Source of the DNA: Desulfurococcales archaeon
GTDB lineage: Archaea; Thermoproteota; Thermoprotei_A; Sulfolobales; Desulfurococcaceae
Direction: 5' to 3'
DNA length: 5,718 nucleotides
Assembly (NCBI GenBank): GCA_027064845.1
Contig: JAMOPC010000492.1
Coordinates: 1 to 5,718, forward strand
Shown here one piece after another: positions 1 through 4,878 of the stretch (position 1 is its first letter; the number at the start of each line of letters is the position of its first letter). Under the pieces are notes generated by a model, which saw only the letters and a list, made by a program, of their open reading frames with translations, was not told where the DNA came from and searched no databases. A program made the translations under genes and the position numbers.

Positions 1-483
1 GCTTCTCAGATAGATCTCTATGAATTAAGAGAAAAGTTCGAGGAAAGACTCAGGAAAATAGATAAACAGGAAAAACATAAGCGGAGCCATGACCGTGTTC
101 TAAAGAAAGGTGCTAGATTCATATATAGAAAATACGCTAAGCCTCTCAGACTTGTCTGTAGTTCAGATAGGAATATTGATCATGGACTGAGACAAGATCT
201 ATTTTGCGATCATAATTCACAAGTCATTTTAGTAGCTGAAGCCAAAACAAGTACTAAATCTAAAGAGGCACCGGTTCAATTAAAAACATATATTGAAGAG
301 CTGAAGAAAAAGGGATATTTTGATCGTAAATATTATGCTTTCTTGATATTCGGGAAACATGATTCTATAGAGTTGAGCCACATAGTTGAGACGTTAAAGT
401 TAACGAATATTACACAGATTGCTGATCGTGTGGAAATAATTATTGTTGAAAAAGAACCCCCAATTATACGTAGAGTAAAGTGA
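1..483 (+). CDS. PD-(D/E)XK nuclease-like protein, C-terminal part (5' end outside window)
   Basis: The frame is open from base 1 to a TGA at 481-483, giving 160 codons with no in-frame ATG, so the gene starts to the left of the window. Numbering from the edge, residues 5-35 are very charged and helical, probably the end of a coiled coil. Residues 60-100 carry a pattern typical of the restriction-endonuclease-like fold: DLFCD (D66 and D70), then a hydrophobic strand VILVAEAK with the E80-x-K82 catalytic pair, then Q93-x-x-x-Y97 in the next helix, as in RecB/Cas4-like members. Two further hydrophobic strands follow (YYAFLIFG, 111-118; VEIIIVE, 144-150). This suggests a metal-dependent DNA or RNA nuclease; the substrate is unknown. 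It might act in defence or repair or belong to a mobile element. The fold call is motif-based, without alignment, and N-terminal domains may change the picture. Confidence 0.6.
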   Translation, partial: ASQIDLYELREKFEERLRKIDKQEKHKRSHDRVLKKGARFIYRKYAKPLRLVCSSDRNIDHGLRQDLFCDHNSQVILVAEAKTSTKSKEAPVQLKTYIEELKKKGYFDRKYYAFLIFGKHDSIELSHIVETLKLTNITQIADRVEIIIVEKEPPIIRRVK

Positions 484-554
484 TTATACATAATACTAAT
501 ATAATGGTTTGTACTAAGAATATAACAATGTATTGATATGTGTTGTGTTGCGTA
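484..554 (+). promoter_or_regulatory. Intergenic promoter region upstream of the 555 gene
   Basis: This is an AT-rich gap of 71 bases between the nuclease stop and the next likely start. TATA-like stretches are seen at 499-505 and, better placed, at 521-526 (TATAAC). From the second one an archaeal start site about 25 bases downstream would give a nearly leaderless transcript for the ATG at 555. No Shine-Dalgarno sequence is present. The assignment rests on spacing only. Confidence 0.35.
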
Positions 555-1259
555 ATGGGTGGTGGTCGTAGGCTTCTTCCTCCGCCTCCTCCTGAGTTGT
601 TAGGTAGTTCTACTGATTCTAGTATTCCTGAAGGGTTTAGTGAGCCTAGTAATAAGGGAGTTGTTGCTCCAAGGATTAGTGCTGGTTTCTCGTTGCCTCC
701 TGATGCCTTGGTGTATTTGTTTCCAGAGTTTTTTGCTAGTAGGTGTATGATTGGTGGGTTTAAGTCTCCGTATTCTGGTGCTAGGGTTTCTCATAGTAGT
801 CTCTATAAGGCATTAGTGTCTGTATCTGTAGCTTATATGGTTTATTCACGGATAGCTTCTCCTAGGCTTGTAAGCGTTGGCAGGATCTTTAAGCATAACG
901 AGGTCGAGCTTGTTAGGAGGGCTAGGAGTATTCCTAATTCACAACCATTACTAGCTTCTTCCTTAAGAGGTGTTAAGATAGGAAATTCTATTAGGCTCAT
1001 CGAGCTCATTGGCCGAGTCATTGGTGGATTAACCGAGAGCCCTGATAAAAAGTATATCGAGGAGGTTGGCTCAATTAAGGTCGAGTCACGCATTAATCAT
1101 AGGGATCGGGGAGTTGTCGCTAGGTATAGGGGTGAAGCAGAGAAACTCTACAATCTATGGATGAGACAGAAGCAATCCGACCCACTCCTATACCGTATAG
1201 TTAAGAATGATGCTGATAGAGCATATAAGAAATACAGGTACGTGGAGACAGAATACTAG
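555..1259 (+). CDS. Basic protein of unknown function with Gly/Arg/Pro-rich N-terminus
   Basis: A 234-residue protein is read from ATG 555. GTG 540 and TTG 543 are in frame but would add only a cysteine-rich MLCCV, with a stop at 534-536 just before, so ATG is preferred. I do not recognise the family. The N-terminus is MGGGRR, then LL and five prolines (residues 9-13), then about 30 Ser/Pro/Gly-rich residues, probably disordered. Residues 45-68 and 82-108 are more hydrophobic and could pack as helices. The C-terminal half is rich in Arg and Lys (for example RRAR at 121-124, and basic/tyrosine clusters at 183-192 and 222-229), suggesting nucleic-acid or membrane contact. There is no clear transmembrane segment or enzyme motif. 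It lies 19 bases upstream of the nucleotidyltransferase gene on the same strand, probably as an operon. Base use is odd: its 5' part is G/T-rich on the coding strand and its 3' end is A/C-rich. Confidence 0.7.
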   Translation: MGGGRRLLPPPPPELLGSSTDSSIPEGFSEPSNKGVVAPRISAGFSLPPDALVYLFPEFFASRCMIGGFKSPYSGARVSHSSLYKALVSVSVAYMVYSRIASPRLVSVGRIFKHNEVELVRRARSIPNSQPLLASSLRGVKIGNSIRLIELIGRVIGGLTESPDKKYIEEVGSIKVESRINHRDRGVVARYRGEAEKLYNLWMRQKQSDPLLYRIVKNDADRAYKKYRYVETEY

Positions 1260-1278
1260 AAACCCCTCATAATAAGCA

Positions 1279-2178
1279 ATGAAACCTAACAACATCATAC
1301 ACAAAGCCATACAACACATAGATGAGGCTGGAGTAGTAGGTATAATACTCTATGGATCATATGGCTTAGGCAAGGCAGATAATCTAAGTGATATAGACAT
1401 AGCGGTGATCACAGAATACGGAAAAGAATACTTCGAATACATCGAATCTGGAGACCATGACTTAGACATAGCCTATATTCCGAAACAGATATTCGAAAAG
1501 GTACTAGAAGAAACAAATAATAGATCGAATCATAGCTTATGGCTAACCCATAGTTTCTACCTAAGAATACTAGCTACTGGGAGAATCATATATGATCCTC
1601 ACAGCGTGATCAAGGAATACAAAGAAGCCATTAAACAATGGAAATGGACCCAACAAGACATAGAGAATGCTAAAGAACACCTCCGAGAAACAATAGAATA
1701 TGCATTAGAAGAATACGAATCCAACAACATATTAGAATACATTATCCTATTAGGGGATACAATCAATATCTATATAATCACTAAAGAGATGAAAAACGAG
1801 GAAATACCGAGTCCTCAGCCAAAAGACCTATATGATACAGCGAATAAATATGGATTACTAAAACAGTTCATTACAATACACAAACTACGACACATAGACG
1901 AAGAAATAATACAGAATACAATCAGGCTTCTAGATGAGAGAAAAGACCCTTACATGAGGAGAAACTTGAAGAACATAAAGAGACTATTATTGAGAAAGGA
2001 ACTATCTAAGGCAATACTTATAACTAGAAAGCTTTTCCTAGGAATAATTGATCAAAGAATGCGTATTATCTCCAACCCATATAATCCGGACCTAAAGATC
2101 AAAATACTGAATAATATTAATGCTCATGAAAGAGTATTCCTTGAGAAACTATATTGTCTGAACCCCTCTCTCAAATAG
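1279..2178 (+). CDS. Pol-beta-superfamily nucleotidyltransferase with helical C-terminal domain
   Basis: A 299-residue protein starts at ATG 1279. The N-terminal 70 residues are a nucleotidyltransferase core: LYGSYGLGKADNLSDIDIAV carries the hallmark G26-S27 and D38-x-D40, and D63 in the strand DLDIAYI is the probable third metal-binding carboxylate. Such enzymes transfer a nucleoside monophosphate to a hydroxyl or phosphate acceptor. Residues about 85-115 resemble the connecting helices of this superfamily (ATGRIIYD). Residues 120-299 are long amphipathic helices, so the protein is much larger than a minimal MNT antitoxin (about 100 residues). I see no RnxxxH motif, so a HEPN RNase fusion is not supported; an aminoglycoside-type or RNA/protein-modifying enzyme is possible. 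The acceptor is unknown. It is 19 bases downstream of the unknown basic protein, and its stop is 5 bases before the next ATG. Coding is uniformly A/C-rich. Confidence 0.82.
   Translation: MKPNNIIHKAIQHIDEAGVVGIILYGSYGLGKADNLSDIDIAVITEYGKEYFEYIESGDHDLDIAYIPKQIFEKVLEETNNRSNHSLWLTHSFYLRILATGRIIYDPHSVIKEYKEAIKQWKWTQQDIENAKEHLRETIEYALEEYESNNILEYIILLGDTINIYIITKEMKNEEIPSPQPKDLYDTANKYGLLKQFITIHKLRHIDEEIIQNTIRLLDERKDPYMRRNLKNIKRLLLRKELSKAILITRKLFLGIIDQRMRIISNPYNPDLKIKILNNINAHERVFLEKLYCLNPSLK
2148..2155 (+). promoter_or_regulatory. Candidate TATA box for the peptidase gene
   Basis: ACTATATT lies inside the end of the nucleotidyltransferase gene, about 30-36 bases before ATG 2184. This spacing would give a leaderless or nearly leaderless mRNA, which would explain why that ATG has no Shine-Dalgarno sequence. 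The 5-base intergenic gap makes readthrough from the upstream gene equally possible. Confidence 0.3.
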
Positions 2179-2183
2179 TTTTA

Positions 2184-2816
2184 ATGGGTGATTACCAGGC
2201 TTTGAGCAATTCAAATAAATCTGGAATCATCCATGGTTGTTGCAAACCAGTAGACTATGTATTGGAATACGTGATTGACCCATTCAAGGAAAAGCTCTTG
2301 GGAAAAGCTGAAATAACAGTGAAGAATACCTGCCCTCATAGCATTAATGAGATCAGCTTATTGTTGAATAAAGGATTAAGAATCACTAGCTCTAATCACG
2401 AGTACTCTCAGAACCCATACACTATAACAGTTCCCTCAATGGATAAGAAGGGAATAATAGTTAACCACATAGTTATCAAACTACCCAGAGCCCTCTATCC
2501 TAATAATGTGGCTAGGATAATTGTTGTTTTTGAGGGGAGAATAGAGGGTTATCAAGATGTTTTCCCCTATATCAAGGATCGTATAGATAAGGACTATATA
2601 TTGATAAGACCAGACGCTTTCTCATACCCCATAGTCTCTGATCCCGATTTTAACCAGTTAATTGCGAATCTGCCTAGACAGAGATTCACTTATAAATTGA
2701 CAGCAAAGATTCCATATGGATACGTAGCTGCTACTCTGGGAGAACTAGTCTCTAAGAAAACCGATGATGGTTACACCGTCTATGTTTTTAAGGAAGGGTC
2801 CAGGATTGGAGAATAG
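2184..2816 (+). CDS. M1-like metallopeptidase, N-terminal beta domain (5' piece of frameshifted gene)
   Basis: ATG 2184 is chosen over TTG 2154 because it lies just after the upstream stop (2178), while TTG would overlap the previous gene by 25 bases. The 210 residues from ATG are mostly beta strands and match the N-terminal domain of M1 peptidases: DYVLEYVIDPFKEKLLGKAE (24-43) is the usual opening strands, DAFSYPIVSDPDF sits where M1 proteins have their YP...D segment, and RQRFTYKLTAKIPYGYVAAT is the typical strand before the catalytic domain. The frame stops at 2814-2816 exactly where the family continues with a W-x-I-x-L-A strand. That strand is present in the -1 frame (WRIDLAISRF, from 2807). 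Restoring one G in the GGG at 2796-2798 joins both pieces into about 473 residues. This is therefore half of one gene, disrupted by mutation, sequencing error or, less likely, rescued by recoding. Alone it would have no active site. Confidence 0.72.
   Translation: MGDYQALSNSNKSGIIHGCCKPVDYVLEYVIDPFKEKLLGKAEITVKNTCPHSINEISLLLNKGLRITSSNHEYSQNPYTITVPSMDKKGIIVNHIVIKLPRALYPNNVARIIVVFEGRIEGYQDVFPYIKDRIDKDYILIRPDAFSYPIVSDPDFNQLIANLPRQRFTYKLTAKIPYGYVAATLGELVSKKTDDGYTVYVFKEGSRIGE
2792..2816 (+). other. Frameshift junction in the M1-like peptidase gene
   Basis: The two peptidase frames are both open only from 2792 to 2813: the downstream frame has a TAA at 2789-2791 and the upstream frame a TAG at 2814-2816. 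A missing base must therefore lie in this stretch. The GGG run at 2796-2798 is the most natural place, since a fourth G gives KEG-VQDWRIDLA without a break. The T5 run at 2785-2789 cannot be the cause, because lengthening it creates the TAA. No X-XXY-YYZ slippery heptamer is present. Confidence 0.65.
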
Positions 2817-2875
2817 ATCTGGCTATTTCGCGTTTCGAAACAATAATCGATCAAGAAAACAATATTATTGCCTAC

Positions 2876-3604
2876 GTGTTTCCCGAAGACAAGGAACACG
2901 GCGATAGAATCCTTCACGAGATAAAACGTGTTCTCAAACTATATACAAAACTACTCGGCAACCCACCTATTTGGAAGGGATACACAGTTATCGAGATACC
3001 GAATGACTGGGGTGGTCAAGCATGTATGACTGGCGCATTACTCCCAGCGAGTAGTATTAGGGATTCAGGGAAAATATCTGGTTTATACCATGAAATAGCC
3101 CATTTATGGAATGTTATATCAGGGGAAGAACCACCTAGTAGATTCCTAGACGAAGGCCTTGCATCATTCCTCCAATTGGTTGCTGAAGAAAAGCTTCTTA
3201 ACAGGGATCTCGGGAAAAGAATAGATGAGCTACGACAAAAATTCCTAGATATGACTAGAAAACACCCCAGCCTAGGAGAAATAAGTGTTAAAGAATATGG
3301 TAGATACGGGTTAACGGAGGCCTCATACCTTATAGGACCCATAATCCTCTATATTGCCAAAGATCTTCTTAGAGAAAACTGTTTATGGAACGCATTGAGA
3401 ACATTTATCGAGGAATACTCTGAGAAACCAGCTAAGCTAGAAGACCTAGTATACATGTTCGAGAAAACATGTGGCTCCAAAACAGGCAGGCTCCTAGAAA
3501 AACTATTATTCACCAATAAGCTTGTAAAACTATTATGTGAAAAGAATTCTATTCAAGAGATCTTAAGAGAGCTTAGATCATCTATGAGTTCTACACTGGG
3601 ATAA
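2876..3604 (+). CDS. M1-like zinc metallopeptidase, catalytic domain (3' piece of frameshifted gene)
   Basis: The formal start is GTG 2876 (242 residues), but the homologous reading begins at about 2798 in the same frame, so the GTG is probably only the first possible codon after the frameshift. Numbering from GTG: H72-E-I-A-H76 with E93 in LDEG forms the gluzincin zinc site, and Y151 in ASYLIGP is the expected transition-state tyrosine. The stretch 40-60 aligns with the M1 exopeptidase loop, but GGMEN is replaced by G46-G-Q-A-C50, so the glutamate that binds the substrate amino group is an alanine. The spacing HExxH-16-E is two residues shorter than the usual 18. A helical tail follows (155-240) as in the end of M1 catalytic domains; the C-terminal domain of large M1 enzymes is absent. 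It is probably a cytoplasmic peptidase or a non-aminopeptidase relative. The 3' end overlaps the minus-strand regulator by 14 bases. Confidence 0.75.
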   Translation: MFPEDKEHGDRILHEIKRVLKLYTKLLGNPPIWKGYTVIEIPNDWGGQACMTGALLPASSIRDSGKISGLYHEIAHLWNVISGEEPPSRFLDEGLASFLQLVAEEKLLNRDLGKRIDELRQKFLDMTRKHPSLGEISVKEYGRYGLTEASYLIGPIILYIAKDLLRENCLWNALRTFIEEYSEKPAKLEDLVYMFEKTCGSKTGRLLEKLLFTNKLVKLLCEKNSIQEILRELRSSMSSTLG

Positions 3605-4268
3605 ATAATAAGAGCAACCAAGCAATAGTCACCAATACGTAGACCACAAAGTATTTCCTTAAGAGACTGGACCTTGATAGTAAGAGGTAGGAATACTTTT
3701 GATAAATAAGTAGCTCTAATAAACGGGCTTTCGGAAACAGCTTTTTCAATATAACAATACCTATAAACAACGACACAAGCCCTATCACGAATATCATGAG
3801 TGATATACTCAGATCCGGGACATAGTAGATCGTATTCCCCAGTAACTCTATCTTAGCAGGGATACCGATCAAGGAGAGTATTGTCTTCAAACCACCCACA
3901 ACACCAAAAGCCAATCCAGAATATACAAGTAGATTACCGCTAACGAATCTCCTCTGATCAATTCTTTCAAGGAACCCCTCAATAGTATCAACTATGCTTG
4001 GAGACTCATATGCTTCTTCACGCATAATCCCTACAACCCTTAAACCCTTCGAGGTCAACGCATATTTTCCATCGGAAAGCTGCTTAATAAGACCAGCATC
4101 TACTAGTTTCTTCAAATGATACGAGAACCTACCACTCTCACCAATATTGAAACCAGCAACCCTCATAAGCTCAGAGTAACCAGCTGAACCACTATCATAG
4201 AGATACTCCACAATCCTTTTCCGATACTCATTAGACAAAGCCCTAAGTACCCTTTCATCAACACCCAT
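3591..4268 (-). CDS. Membrane-anchored winged-helix (ArsR-like) transcription regulator
   Basis: A 225-residue protein starts at the ATG at 4268. This start is preferred because GGTG lies 8-11 bases upstream (4276-4279) and the conserved domain begins at once; ATG 4313 and TTG 4322 are in frame but add an unlikely cysteine-rich leader. Residues 4-85 form a winged helix: LRALSNEYRKRIVEYLYD is the first helix typical of ArsR-like regulators, SYHLKKLVDAGLIKQLSDGK is the recognition helix and wing, and YALTSKGL closes it. Residues 112-136, 153-174 and 206-224 are hydrophobic membrane segments. The layout is a DNA-binding head tied to the membrane, as in one-component sensors, with no recognisable ligand domain; the loop between segments 1 and 2 (137-152) could lie outside. 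The target is probably its own promoter (repeats at 4282-4361) and possibly neighbours. It converges on the peptidase gene and overlaps its end by 14 bases. Confidence 0.8.
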   Translation of the reverse strand: MGVDERVLRALSNEYRKRIVEYLYDSGSAGYSELMRVAGFNIGESGRFSYHLKKLVDAGLIKQLSDGKYALTSKGLRVVGIMREEAYESPSIVDTIEGFLERIDQRRFVSGNLLVYSGLAFGVVGGLKTILSLIGIPAKIELLGNTIYYVPDLSISLMIFVIGLVSLFIGIVILKKLFPKARLLELLIYQKYSYLLLSRSSLLRKYFVVYVLVTIAWLLLLFIPV

Positions 4269-4275
4269 AACCCAA

Positions 4276-4279
4276 CACC
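4276..4279 (-). promoter_or_regulatory. Ribosome binding site that fixes the regulator start
   Basis: On the minus strand GGTG (followed by TT) lies 8-11 bases before the ATG at 4268. It pairs with the anti-Shine-Dalgarno GAUCACC of archaeal 16S rRNA. The upstream ATG at 4313 has no such sequence, which favours the shorter protein. Confidence 0.5.
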
Positions 4280-4281
4280 AC

Positions 4282-4361
4282 GACAAAGAATAGAAACATT
4301 CACTGTTAAACATACTTGTCAAGAAAAATAGACAAAATAATCATAATAGTTTACTTGTCTA
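4282..4361. promoter_or_regulatory. Candidate operator: repeated GACAA/TTGTC boxes
   Basis: Four boxes alternate in orientation: GACAAA at 4282-4287, TACTTGTC at 4313-4320, GACAAA at 4331-4336 and TACTTGTC at 4352-4359. TAGACAA (4329-4335) and TTGTCTA (4355-4361) also make a perfect 7-bp inverted repeat. They lie between the TATA-like element and the regulator's start codon, where a bound dimer would block transcription. The gaps within the two GACAAA/TACTTGTC pairs are 25 and 15 bases, differing by about one helical turn. Binding by the regulator itself is inferred. Confidence 0.4.
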
Positions 4362-4373
4362 AATATATTTAGA
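4358..4373. promoter_or_regulatory. Palindromic TATA-like element, possible divergent promoter
   Basis: TCTAAATATATTTAGA is a perfect 16-base palindrome holding a good archaeal TATA box in both directions. On the minus strand a start site about 25 bases downstream (near 4335-4340) would serve the regulator with a 65-75 base leader. On the plus strand it points toward the small frame at 4410. The downstream AT-rich stretch 4374-4395 would ease melting. Confidence 0.45.
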
Positions 4374-4409
4374 ATTTTAATTTTAATTAATATTCATAGG
4401 TACAAAGCC

Positions 4410-4553
4410 TTGAAGAGAATTGTTTCTAGGAATCATGGGGCAAAGAAAAAGGACATTATCATAGCTGTCTTGATTAATGAGAAGCTCAGAAGGAAGTCTC
4501 CAAAGAATTGGGATTCAATAAAAGTTATCAGGGCTTGGAGAAATAGATTATAG
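4410..4553 (+). CDS. Orphan small ORF, possible small protein or gene remnant
   Basis: A frame of 47 codons runs from TTG 4410 to TAG 4551-4553; it is open back to 4350 but without ATG or GTG. The product is strongly basic: KRIVSRNHGAKKK, then a hydrophobic stretch DIIIAVLINEKL, then RRKSPKNWDS and IKVIRAWRNRL at the end. The composition (amphipathic, Trp-containing, no low complexity) looks like real protein, unlike the surrounding AT-rich spacer. No Shine-Dalgarno sequence is seen; transcription could come from the palindromic TATA element at 4358-4373. It may be a small DNA- or RNA-binding protein, a decayed antitoxin lying upstream of vapBC, or the 3' remnant of a deleted gene. I do not recognise a family. 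Confidence 0.3.
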   Translation: MKRIVSRNHGAKKKDIIIAVLINEKLRRKSPKNWDSIKVIRAWRNRL

Positions 4554-4590
4554 ATCTACGAATTAAAATTCATTCGTGTTTCTAGGTAAT

Positions 4591-4612
4591 TATTATTAGG
4601 ATATTATTAGGA
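4591..4612 (+). repeat. Tandem repeat, two copies of TATTATTAGGA
   Basis: Two exact, directly adjacent 11-base copies (4591-4601 and 4602-4612) lie upstream of vapB. This may be replication slippage in AT-rich DNA or part of the promoter. Confidence 0.6.
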
Positions 4613-4615
4613 AAT

Positions 4616-4669
4616 GTATACATAGACTATTATGGAGGCGTATACTTTTGAGCAGTGTTTTAAGTATAC
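4616..4669. promoter_or_regulatory. Three GTATAC palindromes at exact 24-base spacing, candidate VapB operator
   Basis: GTATAC occurs at 4616-4621, 4640-4645 and 4664-4669. The first lies within the longer palindrome ATGTATACAT, the second between the ribosome binding site and the start codon, and the third within codons 6-8 of vapB. Ribbon-helix-helix antitoxins usually bind short palindromic half-sites around their own promoter or start, so autoregulation by VapB or the VapBC complex is a reasonable inference. Confidence 0.4.
4634..4638 (+). promoter_or_regulatory. Ribosome binding site of vapB (GGAGG)
   Basis: GGAGG lies 9 bases before the TTG at 4648. It is the strongest Shine-Dalgarno sequence in the window and supports a TTG start. 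The ATG at 4632 overlaps it, is out of frame and leads to a 23-codon frame only. Confidence 0.65.
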
Positions 4670-4878
4670 GTATTCCTCGGAAACTCAAAGAAGAAATGGA
4701 TAAGTTGAAAGGCGTAGTTGATTGGAAGAAAGAAATAACTCAGTTTATTGAACAACGCATTAAGTATTATAAGAAACGCATTGTCTTAGAAGAAATAGAG
4801 AGAGAGCTTGAAAAACACCCAGTATTGCCAAGAGGATCTGGAGTTAGGAGTGTGAGAGAAGATCGTGATCGTAATTGA
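4648..4878 (+). CDS. vapB: VapB-type ribbon-helix-helix antitoxin
   Basis: A 76-residue protein is read from TTG 4648, supported by the GGAGG before it. Residues 3-9 (SVLSIRI) are the DNA-binding beta strand and P10-x-K-L-K-E-E-M the first helix of a ribbon-helix-helix fold; residues 25-56 form the second, long charged helix. The tail LPRGSGVRSVREDRDRN resembles the toxin-neutralising tail of crenarchaeal VapB proteins, in which a proline/glycine turn precedes an REDR motif that reaches into the toxin active site. VapB binds and inhibits VapC and normally represses the operon. The last 14 bases overlap the start of vapC, so the two are translationally coupled, with the antitoxin made first. 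The third GTATAC site lies within its first codons. The family call is strong from sequence pattern and context. Confidence 0.88.
   Translation: MSSVLSIRIPRKLKEEMDKLKGVVDWKKEITQFIEQRIKYYKKRIVLEEIERELEKHPVLPRGSGVRSVREDRDRN

Larger units (their letters stand above)
4554..4647 (+). promoter_or_regulatory. Leader and promoter region of vapBC
   Basis: This AT-rich stretch contains the tandem 11-mer at 4591-4612, an ATGTATACAT palindrome at 4614-4623, the ribosome binding site at 4634-4638 and two of three evenly spaced GTATAC sites. A TATA box cannot be placed with confidence; AATTAAAATT (4561-4570) or the ATTATT stretch are options. No other gene is seen between 4554 and 4647. Confidence 0.35.

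Noticed and set aside
600..1093. Minus-strand frames opposite the unknown 234-residue gene
   Set aside because: The plus-strand frame is longer, with a plausible promoter and operon position. The minus products are serine/leucine-rich shadows. As the plus protein is unrecognised, this rejection is a little less certain.
1261..2168. AACCCCTC at 1261-1268 and again at 2161-2168, near two gene junctions
   Set aside because: It recurs inside the regulator gene (about 3974), the copies have no shared flanks, and there is no clear role; treated as chance.
1620..2178. HEPN RNase domain fused to the nucleotidyltransferase
   Set aside because: The helical C-terminal half would fit in size, but no RxxxxH-type catalytic motif could be found.
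2154..2183. TTG 2154 as the start of the M1-like gene
   Set aside because: It would overlap the nucleotidyltransferase by 25 bases and add ten residues with no family resemblance; ATG 2184 sits right after the upstream stop.
2785..2798. Programmed -1 frameshifting in the peptidase gene
   Set aside because: No slippery X-XXY-YYZ heptamer in the window allowed by the two stops, and the T5 run lies before the downstream-frame stop. Not excluded, but a simple base loss is more likely.
3016..3342. 108-codon minus-strand frame inside the peptidase catalytic domain
   Set aside because: It lies opposite the HExxH region, whose protein sequence is clearly conserved; the minus product has no recognisable features.
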